Source: Zizania palustris | Lineage: Eukaryota > Streptophyta > Magnoliopsida > Poales > Poaceae | Length of the DNA stretch: 64,000 bases | Reading direction: 5' to 3' | NCBI GenBank assembly: GCA_019279435.1 | Contig: JAAALK010000079.1 | Coordinates: forward strand, 105,009,198 to 105,073,197 | Shown here: piece after piece, positions 1 to 10,304 of the stretch | How the letters are laid out: every line of letters starts with the position of its first letter | How positions within the stretch are numbered: position 1 is the stretch's first letter | Notes under the pieces: model-generated | Told to the model about the DNA's origin: nothing | Seen by the model: only the letters and a program-made list of their open reading frames with translations | The model's database searches: none | Program-made: the position numbers and the translations under genes

Positions 1-540
1 CACCCCTCCACTGGCTTCTATCGCCAAAGCATACGAACGAGCAAATTCTCCAGGGTCAGACCCACCGAAATACTTGTGCAGCTTCGAGGCTTTAAACCTG
101 AGATCGAAGGACACTTTCTGCAGGTCCGGATGCAATGGAGATTTGTCATCGAAGGATGCATTCTCAGCCTCCTCTGGCACTCGGACAGCTTCGGGAAGGT
201 CGCCATCACCACCATCTTGAGGCCCTTCTGGAGCATGAGAGGAAGCTTGAGAGCGGAGTCGATCGGCAGCATCTTGCCTCCACCTTGCCACTTCCTCCTT
301 ACGTCGCGCTACTTGGGTAGCCTCATCCTCAGGAAGGTCTTCGTCTCCTTCAGAGGGGAGCTCTGGGTCTTAGGAACTGGCGTAGTCGGTTTGGAGCACC
401 GTGGGAGCGGCTCGGGGGCCTCTTGGTGCTCGACGTCCGGTGGCCCCTTTGGGGGTTATCGGGATAACTGAAGGTCCTGCTCCGTTGGTCCGAGGGGACC
501 TTCGGGGAGGATCGGAGGATAGCCTCTACTTAGGAGGCAT
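1..540 (-). pseudogene. Tat-type Ty3 gag, 5' part, broken
   Basis: This is the N-terminal half of a retrotransposon gag read leftwards and running off the window. The ATG is at 540-538, and the fifth codon is already a TAG stop (528-526). The nearly identical start in the copy at 47641 (MPPKR...) supports this start. Between 1 and 130 the reading encodes the gag block with a Lys-Tyr-Phe-Gly-Gly ... Asp-Pro-Gly-Glu-Phe segment, and the same block recurs at 17290-17430. Gag would form the particle core around element RNA. A minus-strand LTR and primer-binding region lie immediately upstream (746-1184), as expected for the 5' end of an element. It is surely an element gag; the lineage name is inferred from the sister copies. 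Confidence 0.75.
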
Positions 541-745
541 AGCTAACGAAGATGAGGTCCGAAGACCGAGGACTTTGATTTGTTTGGGAAGGCGAGGAAA
601 GGCCTTCGAGCTGCACTAGGAAGCCCCTTACCGAAGGGTGCGCGGAATCTTGAGACTCTGAAGCTCCCTCCGAAAGTGCTCTTCGAAGTATAGTCAGAAG
701 TAGAGAACTAGTTTTAGAACTAGGTTCCCCACAGATGGCGCCAAC
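541..745 (-). other. Leader and primer-binding region of minus-strand Tat element
   Basis: This is the untranslated leader between the LTR and the gag start. The stretch next to the LTR, read on the minus strand, is TTGGCGCCATCTGTGGGG, a typical primer-binding position. The same layout (LTR, TTGG-type site, CTGTGGGG) recurs at 18110, 47700 and 52080. No ORF is supported here. Confidence 0.6.
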
Positions 746-1184
746 TGTTGGCGTAAAAGATTACGCTAAGAGATTCTCGAAGATCAAGAACTAACAAACA
801 GAGAGTTCGTGTTGAGAACTATCTCAAGCCTCCGAATAGGATAATAGATCGAGTAGTACGAAATTGTGTATTGAATAGCTGAGTATTTGATGCCTATTAC
901 AGGGTAAGAAGGAGTGTATTTATAGGCAAAAAGTCTAAGGAAAAGACCTATTTACCCCTCAATTACAACCGACATAGTGGAAACTATTCGGTACCCCGAA
1001 TAGGGTTAAAATAGTAAAATCTATCCGGAGAAGGTAGATAAGGCAGACGTCTTATCAGTCTTGTTGTTTTCCACTGTAGCTTCAGAGCCTTCGTAGGATG
1101 CCTTCAAACCATGAAGCCGAAGCATCCTCCGGCTTAGAAACTTCATCACCTCTGGAGATGAACGCAAGCTTTGATGCTGATAAG
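746..1184 (-). repeat. Tat-type LTR, minus orientation, truncated (L1)
   Basis: Read on the minus strand this LTR ends in TTACGCCAACA at 746, next to the primer-binding region, so it is a 5' LTR. It is homologous to the complete LTRs at 2864-3358 and 31317-31811 but lacks roughly the first 80 bases. Homology breaks off at 1184, where the 3' end of an opposite-strand ORF begins. Confidence 0.75.
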
Positions 1185-1196
1185 TACCAAGTAATT

Positions 1197-2377
1197 TCAT
1201 TTATTAATTGAATACACTTGTTGTATGCTACATACCTGAAGGGCAGCCCTTTCGAGGGCCAAATCGAGCTCCGGGGCTCTAGCTTTGCTCAAGATGGAGA
1301 CCAATTCGGAGCTCGCGACTTCTTGGCCTTTGTACGCCAAGGGCTCCAAAAGCGTTCGGAGCCCTGTTCGTTGCTCCAAAAACAGAGCCAGCAGAGGGAG
1401 CCAGGATAGGGCCCAGCGATCATCTACTGCAGCCTCCTTCTCTGAGTTGCTCACCGAAGGATCGTTGGAGGAGGGAGTCGTCGTCAAGGCAGGGAGGGGA
1501 CTGAAGCTCGTCATACTCTTGCCCCTCCCTGGCACAAAAGTCGGAGCTGGAACTCCGGCTGAAGTAGATCCTCCTTCAATTGTTGCCCCCTCGATCGGGA
1601 CTGCTTCACCCAAGACGGCTCTTGTCGTTGGAGCCACTACGTCAGCCGAAGCCTCAACTCCAAGAGAAGCTGAAGCTCCATCAGTGATCGGAGCCATGCC
1701 GCTCCTCGATGCACCTATAAAAATTAAGGTATTTAGTGAATATTTGTGGGTAATAGTTATTGCAGGAATTGCAAAGGCAAAAGCTTCGAAGTATACCTTC
1801 GTCTGCGCCTTGAGGCAGAATTGTGGGGTCCAGTTGGTATACCACCGGTCGTTGATGGCCTTCACCGAAAAATGTTGCGCATGTTCCTTCAGAAGTTGGA
1901 AGTTGACACTTCCAAACGCCGTCAGCACCTTGGTGTCTCTGGGTCCATCCTATGGCTTCGGTTGGCAGGTGGCCTCGTGGGGGACAACTGCGGCAAGGTA
2001 ATGTGGAACATCTCCAATACCTCTGACAGAAAATTAATGGCAGGGAGTCCTAGTCCGGCTTCGAAGAAAGCCTTGAAGACTACCACTTCCCCGATCCGCG
2101 ACTTCGGGGTCGACTCCGTTCCCGGGACCCGAGTCCTCATTCCGACGCCCAGCTTCCCGTTCACCGCCTCCTCAATAGATTCTGTCGTGCTTGTCGATTG
2201 TCTGATGAGGAAGCTTTGTGGGATTGGCTTCTTGGATGGAGGGCAGACCTCCCGAGGATTTTTTGGCCAAGAACCTCCCGGAGCTCCCGCCATGACCATC
2301 GTTGTTGAAGCTTCCCACGTCTGCCTCTATGCTAGGGTTCCCGCCGCCGCTGGCACAATCGCGTTGGTCCTCACCAT
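1197..2377 (-). pseudogene. Tat opposite-strand ORF (aORF), copy A, broken
   Basis: This ORF runs opposite to the plus-oriented 3' LTR and polypurine tract on its right. The ATG is at 2377-2375. The start reads MVRTNAIVPAAAGTLA and then hits a stop, so the copy is dead. Downstream are the family blocks: GEVVVFKAFFEAGLGLP and LPQLSP at about 1990-2110, then after a frameshift FGSVNFQLL and INDRWYTNW at about 1810-1925. A Ser/Thr/Pro-rich linker follows, then a C-terminal LLEPLA...LELA-type helical region ending at 1197. The blocks resemble the Pfam family I know as putative gypsy-type transposon (Transposase_28). Antisense extra ORFs are known in Tat-lineage Ty3 elements (Grande gene 23 is one), but their function is unknown. 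A TATA-like TATACAAG lies about 105 bp upstream. Confidence 0.7.
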
Positions 2378-2863
2378 GGGTCGATTGCTCAAAAGATTAG
2401 GAGGAGATTTGGAGGTTGAAGAAAGAAAGCTTCGAAAATCAAGCTCTGTAAAAAATTTCGATGGGCTTTGACACCGCTTGTATAGCCTTTCCGTTAGTTA
2501 CTGGGCTTTGACACCTTGTATGGCTTTGCTGACAGGTGGGACTAGGAAGTAGAAAGGTGTGAACTTGCGGTAAAGTTTTGACTGTTACCTTTTCTGGAAA
2601 CCTAACGGCTACATGAAGGGTAACGGCTCAAAATTAATGGCTCTTCATGATGTTCCACCTCCGTAACAGTTCATTTCCCTACGAAGCGTTCACACAGCAG
2701 TCCCAGTTCAAAGTTTTCATCGGAGATACTTCGATGTCAAATACCCTTTGAATAACTGTAACACCTTCAAATTTCTCTAAGTCCCTGAATATGAAAATAT
2801 TCCTTGCATATACTGCTTTCTTGCCATACAGGTTAGATCGGAGAAGAGTATTCGAGGGACTAC
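2378..2863. other. 3' untranslated region of plus-strand Tat element, with polypurine tract
   Basis: This non-coding stretch lies between the opposite-strand ORF and the 3' LTR. It carries the presumed ORF promoter (TATACAAG on the minus strand, about 2479-2486). Just before the LTR is the purine-rich GAGAAGAGTATTCGAGGGAC, the polypurine-tract position. The same GAGGGxCTAC string precedes the LTRs at 31317 and 45888 and, inverted, at 49085. Confidence 0.6.
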
Positions 2864-3358
2864 TGTTGGGGGAAAATACTTCATCCTCAGGACTTTAGAG
2901 ATTAATAGTCAAAGATGACTTATCAGCATCAAAGTTTGCGTTCATCTCCGGAGGTGATGAAGTTTCTAAGACGGAGGATGCTTCGGATTCATGGTTCAAA
3001 GCCATCCTCCGAAGGCTCCGAAGCTATAGTGGAAAACAGCAAGACTGATAAGTCGTCTGCCTCATCTATCCTCTCCGGATAGATTTTACTATTTTAACCC
3101 TATTCGGAGTACCAAATAGTTTCCACTATGTCGGTTATAATTGAGGGGTAAATAGGTCGTTTCCTTAGAGTTTTTACCTATAAATAACCCCCTTTTTACC
3201 CTGTAATAGGCATCGAATACTCAGTTATTTAATACACAACTTCGAACTACTTTGAGCTATTATCCTATTCGGAGGCTCGAAATAGTCCGCATCACAAACT
3301 CTTCGTTTGTTAGTTCTTAATCTTCGAGAACCTGTTAGCGTAATCCTTTACGCCAACA
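2864..3358 (+). repeat. Tat-type 3' LTR, complete (L2), 495 bp
   Basis: It begins TGTTGGGGGAAAATAC and ends TTACGCCAACA, so it has TG...CA termini. It contains a TATAAATA-type box near 3180, with transcript start expected just after. It has the same length (495 bp) and the same termini as 31317-31811. A polypurine tract precedes it, so it is a 3' LTR in plus orientation. On the right it abuts an inverted truncated LTR directly, with no target duplication visible. Confidence 0.85.
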
Positions 3359-3684
3359 GGGGGTATTTATAGGTAAAAACTCTAAGGAAAAGACCTTTTT
3401 ACCCCTCAATTACAACTGAAATAGTGGAAACTATTCGGTACCCCGAATAGGGCTAAAGTAGTAAAATCTAGCCGGAGAGGATAGATAAGGCAGACGTCTC
3501 GTCAGTCTTGCTGTTTTTCATTGTAGCGATGGAGCCTTCGGAGGATACCTTCGAATTAGGATTCGAAGTAGCCTTCGTCTCGAAAACTTCATCATCTTGG
3601 AGATGAACTTCTGTTTCAATGCTAATAAATTGTCTTTGCCTTTTGATCTTAAAAGCCCTGGGGATGATATATTTTCCCCCAACA
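3359..3684 (-). repeat. Tat-type LTR, minus orientation, truncated (L3)
   Basis: This is the reverse complement of the same LTR family. Its outer terminus at 3684 is intact (TGTTGGGGG on the minus strand). About 165 bases of its inner end are missing where it meets L2. It forms a tail-to-tail inverted pair with L2. Confidence 0.75.
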
Positions 3685-4140
3685 TGTTTGAACTAACTCT
3701 ATTTTTGCAGATGCTTCGTACCTGGTAGGCTTCCCACTCCAAAGCTGCATCCAGCTCTGACCCCTCCGCTTCTCCAAGGATGGAAACCAAGTCAGTCTCC
3801 CAAACATCGCAACTAGCCTGAGCCAAAGGCTCTAGCAAAGTCAGAAGTCATGTTCTCCTCTCTAGAAAAGGAGCTAAGTGGGGGAGCCTTGACAAGGCGC
3901 CCTGATCATCTTCGTTGGGAGATGGACCGGAGTGTAGCGAAGCATCTTCAGAGGCTTCTGTAGATTGACCTCCGTCCGTGCATCTTGATGGAGTCCACCC
4001 TGGAACAGGAGCAGGCAAAGGTAAAGGTTGGCCTTTTCCAGGACCAATCATCTTCTTTGAAGTCGTTTCTCGGACCGGAGTCACTTGTGTTATGGCTGGA
4101 GTTGGCTTCGAAGGTGCAAAGGCTCCGGCTCAACCTCCGC
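3685..4140 (-). pseudogene. Tat opposite-strand ORF, copy B, C-terminal remnant
   Basis: This is the C-terminal part only of the aORF family. Residues such as LLEPLA...DLVSILGEAEGSELDAAL match the C-terminus of copy A (SELVSILSKARAPELDLAL). A Pro/Ser-rich linker precedes it at 3850-4084, in another frame because of a frameshift near 3845. The N-terminal half is missing. The reading runs directly into the truncated LTR at 3684. Confidence 0.6.
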
Positions 4141-4254
4141 AACAGGAGTCACCTCGATGCCTATTTGGCCGAGGGCATTGAGAGGAGGGCTTGTGAAGCC
4201 TTGAAGCGGACGAGCTGCTGGAAGTAAATGCTTTCGCGAGATGCATAATTGATT

Positions 4255-4765
4255 GAAGGCCTAGATGAAAATGATGTCCACAGAACTTCCACCATCAACC
4301 AACACTCGCCGGACCTCTGTTCCTACAATGTCAGCTGTAATAACAAGAGGATCTCCATGGGGGAATTTAATTCCAGCTGCATCATCTACGGAGAAGGATA
4401 TAGGCACATGAGACCACTTGGGCATTTCAGCTGCTTACGAAGAGGTCCCAATGTGTCCTACTTCGTGTACATATTCCCTCCGCTGGCGCTTTGACATGCC
4501 ACTTAGGGTCCCTCCTCCGGAGATGGGTAGGACTACTTGTTTCCCCCGGTCTTGGTTATCTTCTTGCTTTGGAGGTGGCATAACACTAGCCATCAAAGGT
4601 TGTCTTAGGGCTTCGAAACTGTCCACGCATCCAACAACCTGCACCGGCTTCGGACGTGTCACGAGAGGGGCTCAGTCAGTAGTTCCTCAGCCAGAGCTCA
4701 TCTCGAGATATTAGCTCCGCGGAGCTAATATAGACTTGCATGCATTGGTGGTGTGGCTTCGGTTT
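4255..4765 (-). pseudogene. Tat-type gag C-terminus and aspartic protease remnant
   Basis: On the minus strand, 4680-4435 encodes QVVLPISGGG...KRQRREYVHEVGHIG. Further left is EMPKWSHVPISFSVDDAAGIK, then FPHGDPLVITADIV and RRVLVDGGSSVDIIFI before a stop at about 4257. The VDGGSS segment sits where retropepsins carry Asp-Thr/Ser-Gly. The homologous plus-strand copy at 63352-63760 has the same motifs. The gag half of this element lies beyond the Tekay insertion at 16652-17505: the flanks rejoin across the GGTTT duplication. Reverse transcriptase does not follow; the aORF remnant and LTRs take its place. Confidence 0.75.
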
Positions 4766-5475
4766 TGTAACATCCCAAGATTTAAAAATAAATAAAATAA
4801 AGGAAATATATTTTTCAGGGAATTAAAGGAATTGTTTAATTAAAGAAAACCCTAAAAGAGCCCTTCTAAAGCCAAACAGGGAGAAATATTCAAAATTTCA
4901 ACTTGGAAAATTTATGATAGAATCCAGAGGACAAGATATAATTTTAGGAATTTTTTCAAATTTTTATCAACAGTGATTCAACCTTTAATCAAATAAATGA
5001 ATTACTAGATTTATTTTAATCAGAAAACCACTTCAAATCCTAATGGGCCGCAACCCCAAATTTGCCTCAGCCCAGCCCAGCCCAGCGCCTGTGTCACTAA
5101 CATGTGGGACCCACCTGTCGGCGCGCTCCCCTCTCTCCTCTCCCGTGCCCGCGTCAGCTTGGCCCCGCCTGTCAGCCTCTTTGGCCCGTGCCTCAGTCCC
5201 TAGCCGCCTAGTCCCGCCTGTCGGCCCTATCCTTTCCCGCTCGCCCGCTGACAGGTGGAGCCCACCAGTCAGATCCTTCGTCCCCGATGTAAGTGGATCT
5301 CTCCCCTTTCCTTTTTGGCGACCACCCTTCCTTTTCTCGCCGCCGGCCACCCCGATCCGACTGGATTCGCCCCGGACTCCCTTCCTTAGACCACCGCGAC
5401 CCCCTTCCATCTATAGCCCACGCATTTTAACAAGTATGGAAGCTAGCCCACGCAAATGGAACCCTCGCTAGAGAA

Positions 5476-5500
5476 GGAAGGAAACCTTCGGTTTCCTTCC
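5476..5500 (+). promoter_or_regulatory. Perfect 11-bp hairpin upstream of LTR TATA box
   Basis: GGAAGGAAACC, a TTC loop, and GGTTTCCTTCC form a perfect stem. The stem ends about 22 bp before the TATA box. The same 25 bases are unchanged in the 3' LTR at 14316-14340. Confidence 0.5.
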
Positions 5501-5522
5501 ATTTGGTCGTCGTCGGTGACCC

Positions 5523-5528
5523 TATAAG
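5523..5528 (+). promoter_or_regulatory. LTR TATA box (5' LTR); partner at 14363-14368
   Basis: CTATAAGAACCCC sits in a GC-rich block about 750 bp into the LTR and occurs identically in both LTRs. It is the likely U3 promoter, with the transcript start around 5550. The start site itself is inferred. Confidence 0.55.
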
Positions 5529-7811
5529 AACCCCTCGGTTCGCCGCCCACTGCCCACACCGCCTAAGCCCTAGCCGGAGCCCTCCAGAGCACTGTCACCC
5601 ATTTTTCGGCCTCTAGCTCTGCTTCACCTCAGGCCACCATTCGCCACCACCTCGGGCCCCCTACGTCCTTCTCTGCCGCCGAAGGTACGGTCGTGACCGT
5701 CATCCTCTCCTCTTTCCATTTTTGCCAAAACCTAGGCTCCTAGGCACTCGCCGCCGCCGTCGCCGCCGCGCCCGAGCCCCGCCGTCATCGAAGACGAAGG
5801 GGGGTACAAGCCCCTTAGCGTGTGTCGTGCCAGATTTGATCCTGGCAGCACGATCGCAATCGAAGCGCACAGATTAAATCTCGGTCGTCGATCTCACCCG
5901 AAAGGGTACCGAGGCCTCACAGTCGTCCGTTGCCACTTAAGCGATCCCGCCTCGCGCCTGGCCGCTGGATCCAGATCCGACGGCTTTGGTTGATCCGGTC
6001 CACGCGCACAGTCATGGGTTCACGGTGAACCTGGTTCACCGTGGACCAGAGACTATTTTCTGTTTAAATAAAAATCCAGAAAATTTTTTAAACTTTAAAA
6101 ATTCATAACTTGCTCATTTCAACTCCAAATTTCACCATTCAAATTTTGTTAAATTCCTCTTTTTATTCTCTACACATTAATGCCATAAAACTGTATGTCC
6201 CTGTTGCCCAAAATATTCTTATTAATTAAACAAATAAAAACCCCTTAGGGATAAATTGTTAATTCATAAAATAAATTGGGAAAAACCTTAAAATCTAATA
6301 TTTAATGTTTTTCAATATAACTACAGAATAATAAAGCTTGATTCCACATACTTCAACTCATAAAACGTGTATGCTTATGTTTTGTGATATTTTGTTTGTT
6401 TATTGAATGTTATGTTTAATTTTTCCGTATCGAGAAGACTACGAGTTTGTTGAGGAGACGGAGTTTTACCCCGAGGTTCCACCTTCACCCTTTCCTGAGC
6501 AAGGAAAGTCACAACCCCCATTTTGATCATCATTGATCCCATGTTTTAATAAATTATCGCTATAACTCATAGGATAATATTGCATTAGTCAAATATCAAA
6601 CCCTACACTATATTTATTAGATCCCCGTCCTTGTGTGCAAACCCAAGCCATGCTTATTGAGCCTTAACTCCTTGTCACTCTACTATAATATATTAGCTAG
6701 TGTCAAATGTACCGACACAACTTCTATAGGATAAAAAAAGAATGAGTCGTAGATAGTTGGATTCTACTATATGTATTTCCCCGTTATTCTCGTCTCTGGA
6801 CTCTGTTGGAGTTGGCTATGTTATAAGTATGGTGGGTTACGGGTGCAAGATAGGGCATTGGTTGGTCGCACCCGGGGCACTATAAGAACGGTCTGCGGGA
6901 TCTATTGCAAAGCACTTCCGTACTAACCACAAGTCTAATGGGTAAGTCCTAACTGAAAGTATGGAACAATCCGACTCGATGCACCATAGTGGAGGGGCAA
7001 GGGGCAACCTGCGGGTGACTTGTACCGACGTGGCTCAAGGGGGGTATGGTGTTGGCTCGACGCGTCGGGGCACCATATGAAAACCATAAGAGGGTGCTGT
7101 TGGGTCGAGGCGGACCATATGGAAGGTTTTGGCATGAGTTCCCATGGTTTGGGTCATCTCGTTACACTTTGGTGTAAGTGATGAGTGTGTGCCTTGTGGG
7201 TACAGTGGTACACATCTGATCAGAGTATTCAATCTTTTCGAAAAGCCGAGCCCACGGTCAAGGGCGGGTTGTGTGACTTCTCGCAGTTAGTTTACTATTG
7301 TTTGAATGGTTGAGTTATTCATGGCATGTAAGGACTGTTGAGAGAGGGTGGGCTGACTGTACCCCTCGAGTTAGAAGATGATGATGCATACTCATGTTTA
7401 CATTTCTGTAATAATAACTTGATCTCATTTAAATGCTTTACAAATATGCTTTTCCGCAAAATTAGCCATTATCTCCCTTGTTATTACTCTGCATTATATT
7501 TGCATCCGGTGGCTTGTTGAGTATGTTTGTACTCACCCCCGTTGACTTACACCACTCGAGCCCGTCTACTACGAGGAGGATGAAGGTCTGGAGTAGCAAC
7601 CCAGTCAAGGCGAGACTGGAAGGAGGCGTTCATCTAGGACCTTTGTTTTACTAGTTTCTCTTCACCTTTATTCACTTTTGTACTAATATGGTCTACGAAC
7701 CGTGAATGATTGATTGTATTGTACGTGGTCGTGTGATGAACGTCTTGATTTATTGATTTTCTATGGAATTTCAATAAAAGTCCAGATTTATTAAATCTGG
7801 GCGTGACAAGA

Positions 7812-7826
7812 TGGTATCAGAGCCGA
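7812..7826 (+). other. Primer-binding site (tRNA-iMet type)
   Basis: TGGTATCAGAGC lies three bases after the LTR end and is complementary to the 3' end of initiator tRNA-Met, the usual primer in Tekay and copia elements. Confidence 0.9.
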
Positions 7827-7944
7827 CTAGACTGTAGGAAGCCAAACAGACCTGACCCTAGGACTTATATTAACTGTAATTTCTTACAAAAATACTTACA
7901 CTCTCATCTTCTGCAGTTTCACCAAAATTTTCTCTCTTTTGTAG

Positions 7945-8751
7945 ATGCCGGTCCATACCATGAGTGGGACTCTTCGCGACGAGGCCGGATTCATCCGCGA
8001 GCTTCGCATGCTCGTCAGTTTCCTCAGGTTCGAGCACGAGCCGATGTTTCACGGAGTCTTCCCCAACAAGGAAGAGAGCTACTGCGAGGTCACCATCATC
8101 ATCCAGCCCTCTACGCAGACAACCCACACTTATCGAGCCGGAGGACCCACCTTTTTGGTTGCCAGTCAGCGCACCGCCCTTCAGGCCCTCACCGAGCTCC
8201 GGGTGATCTACGAAAGCCAGCTCTACGACACGGACTATCGCTTCATGCCCCTACGCACTCCAGGGAGTCCACACAGCGTCTACGTCAGCACACTCTCCCA
8301 GCGCCACTCCGTCGTTGGGCACACGGTACGCCTATTGGAGGTGATGGACGAGCTCCACTATGAGGCCCTGCAAGATGCTAACGGACAGTGTGCCACGATT
8401 GACTTCTATCGTCACTCTTCAGAGGATCTGAACCGCGAGAATGGAGAACTTCGTCCCCGTGTCCAGCAGGGGCACCGGTTGGCTGCCGAGGCTGAGGAGT
8501 TGAGGCGCTAGAATGAGCTCCTATGTCAGAGCGTCGCCGACACCGCACAGCTTCGCTAGTAGATCAAGGAGTTGCAGAAGGACCTAGAGGAGGTCACCAC
8601 CCTTCCGCCCCACAAGGGGAAATCACTCCGGATCCCCACAGTGAGGCCCAAGAGCATTTCCCACAGTGCACCTCCCGCCGGACCATCCCGCTCCACCACC
8701 CCGACCATCTCCGCCGAGCCCGTGATCAAGTCGTCCCCCGAGCTGCCTTAG
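7945..8751 (+). pseudogene. ORF0 upstream of gag in the Tekay element
   Basis: This is an extra reading frame between the primer-binding site and gag. The ATG at 7945 opens 188 codons to a TAG at 8509. The same frame continues with two adjacent TAGs at 8557 and 8560 and reaches a natural-looking TAG at 8749, about 268 codons in all. The N-terminal part reads MPVHTMSGTLRDEAGF; the part around the stops is Glu/Leu/Gln-rich and coiled-coil-like; the tail is Pro/Ser-rich. The three internal TAGs sit where CAG (Gln) would fit. An ORF0 at this place is known from rice RIRE3-type elements. Its function is unknown. Confidence 0.7.
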
Positions 8752-8936
8752 ACGTAGTTTTTATGATTGATTGTTTCCTTTTTATTGTTTTGGATTGTAT
8801 TGCCACTCAGGTCAAATATAAGGTATGAGTGAAGATTAAATAAAAGATTTATATGTAATCGTGAGGATGACACATTTTGAAATAAAACTTAGCCTCATTT
8901 CCCCTAAGAGATTATTGTCTGTTTGGAAACTTCGGG

Positions 8937-10304
8937 ATGACTAACACTCAGGGATCCGATGCTCCCCAAAACGGAGGGGACAACGGAAACTTGCCCCAAT
9001 GGGGAGCAACTGGGCAGAGGCAGGCCCCAGTCGCCAACCACCCCACTTTGGCCGAGATGATGGCCAACCAAAATCAGTTGATATCCACGCCGTTGAACCA
9101 TATGGAACAACAGCAGAATCAAATGCAAGAGCAACAGGCTCAATTCTTTCATCTTCACCAACAGCTACCCGAGATACCTCGCCCCGCCACTCCCGCTCCG
9201 GCACCTGCCTCACAGCTGTCTGAATTTCTCCAAGTTCGCCCTCCCACGTTCTCTAGCACCACCAACCCCATGGAGGCTGGTAACTGGCTGAGGATGATAG
9301 GGAAGAAGTTGGATCTCCTAGCTTGCACTGAGCAGGAGAGGGTAGCCTTTGCTGCCCACCAACTCCAGGGACCCACCGCAGAATGGTGGGATAACCTGCG
9401 CGAGACTCTGCCTGAGGGACACGTCCACACTTGGGCGGAGTTCTCCGCCGCTTTCCGCGCGGCCCACGTCCCCGATGGCATTATCACCCAGAAGCAGCAG
9501 GAGTTCAGGGATCTGCAACAAGGAAGCAGGTCCGTGACTGAATACCTGCACAAGTTCAACCGGCTAGCCCGGTATGCGCTGGAGGAAGTCCATACTGATA
9601 CGGCCCGGCAGTCCAAGTTTCTTTGAGGGCTGAAGGACGAGCTTTCCCTTCAGCTGGTCTCCGGAGACTACGCCAACTTCCAAAAGCTGGTCAACAAGGC
9701 AATTATTCAGGAGACCGAGCAGAATAAGGTCGACCTGAAGAAGAAAAGGATGATCGCCTTCCGCCAGAATCAAGGAATGGCGCAGAGGCCACAATTTGCA
9801 CCTCCCCCACCGGCGCCCCAATATCATCCGCGCCCAGTGTACCATCCCACGCCACCCGCCACCAACACCGGAGCAGGACATCCTCGCCCCGCTCCCACCA
9901 CACCGGCCGCTCCAACTGCCGCTACCAAGAAAGCAGAAGTTCTGCGCGACAAGCATGATAAGCCAGTGATATGTTTCAACTGCCGCCAGGAAGGGCATTA
10001 TTTCCACCAATGCCCCCACCCCAAGCGTACGCAAGGAGTCGCGGACAACCCTTCCGTCCGCGCCCGTGTAAACCATGTCTCCGCCGAGGAAGCTCAGGTC
10101 GCACCCGAGATCATCATGGGTAAGTTCACGGTACATTTGGACCCTGCAATGGTATTATTTGATACTGGAGCTACGCACTCCTTTATTTCAACAAATTTTG
10201 TGGAGAAGTATAATCTCAACAAATGTGATTTAGCAAGACCAGTATTAATAGCCACCCCTGGCAAACAAACCCAAGCCATTCTTATAGTCCAAGGGTATGG
10301 GTAG
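8937..10304 (+). pseudogene. Tekay gag and protease, one stop
   Basis: The frame opens at ATG 8937 (MTNTQGSDAPQNGGD). The first 80 residues are Gln/Asn/Pro-rich. The retrotransposon gag domain follows (GPTAEWWDNLRETLPEG at about 9370-9420). A TGA at 9624 interrupts it, consistent with CGA (Arg) before GLKDEL. The same frame then runs through a Pro-rich linker to a CX2CX4HX4C zinc knuckle at 9972-10016 and a retropepsin with LFDTGATHSFI (Asp-Thr-Gly at 10161). The frame is lost by a one-base indel at about 10255-10290. Gag packages element RNA and the protease cleaves the polyprotein. Confidence 0.9.

Larger units (their letters stand above)
4766..7808 (+). repeat. Tekay element 5' LTR, about 3.04 kb
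   Basis: It starts TGTAACATCCC and ends GGCGTGACA. It lacks the MITE present in the other LTR, so it is the empty-site reference. Open frames inside it (for example Pro/Arg-rich ones at 5.0-5.5 kb) are GC-rich leader sequence, not genes. Confidence 0.95.

Noticed and set aside
5033..5471. Open frames of 125-142 codons on both strands in the Tekay LTR
   Set aside because: GC-rich, Pro/Arg/Ser-rich low-complexity readings in every frame, repeated in the other LTR (13.88-14.25 kb); no family motif.
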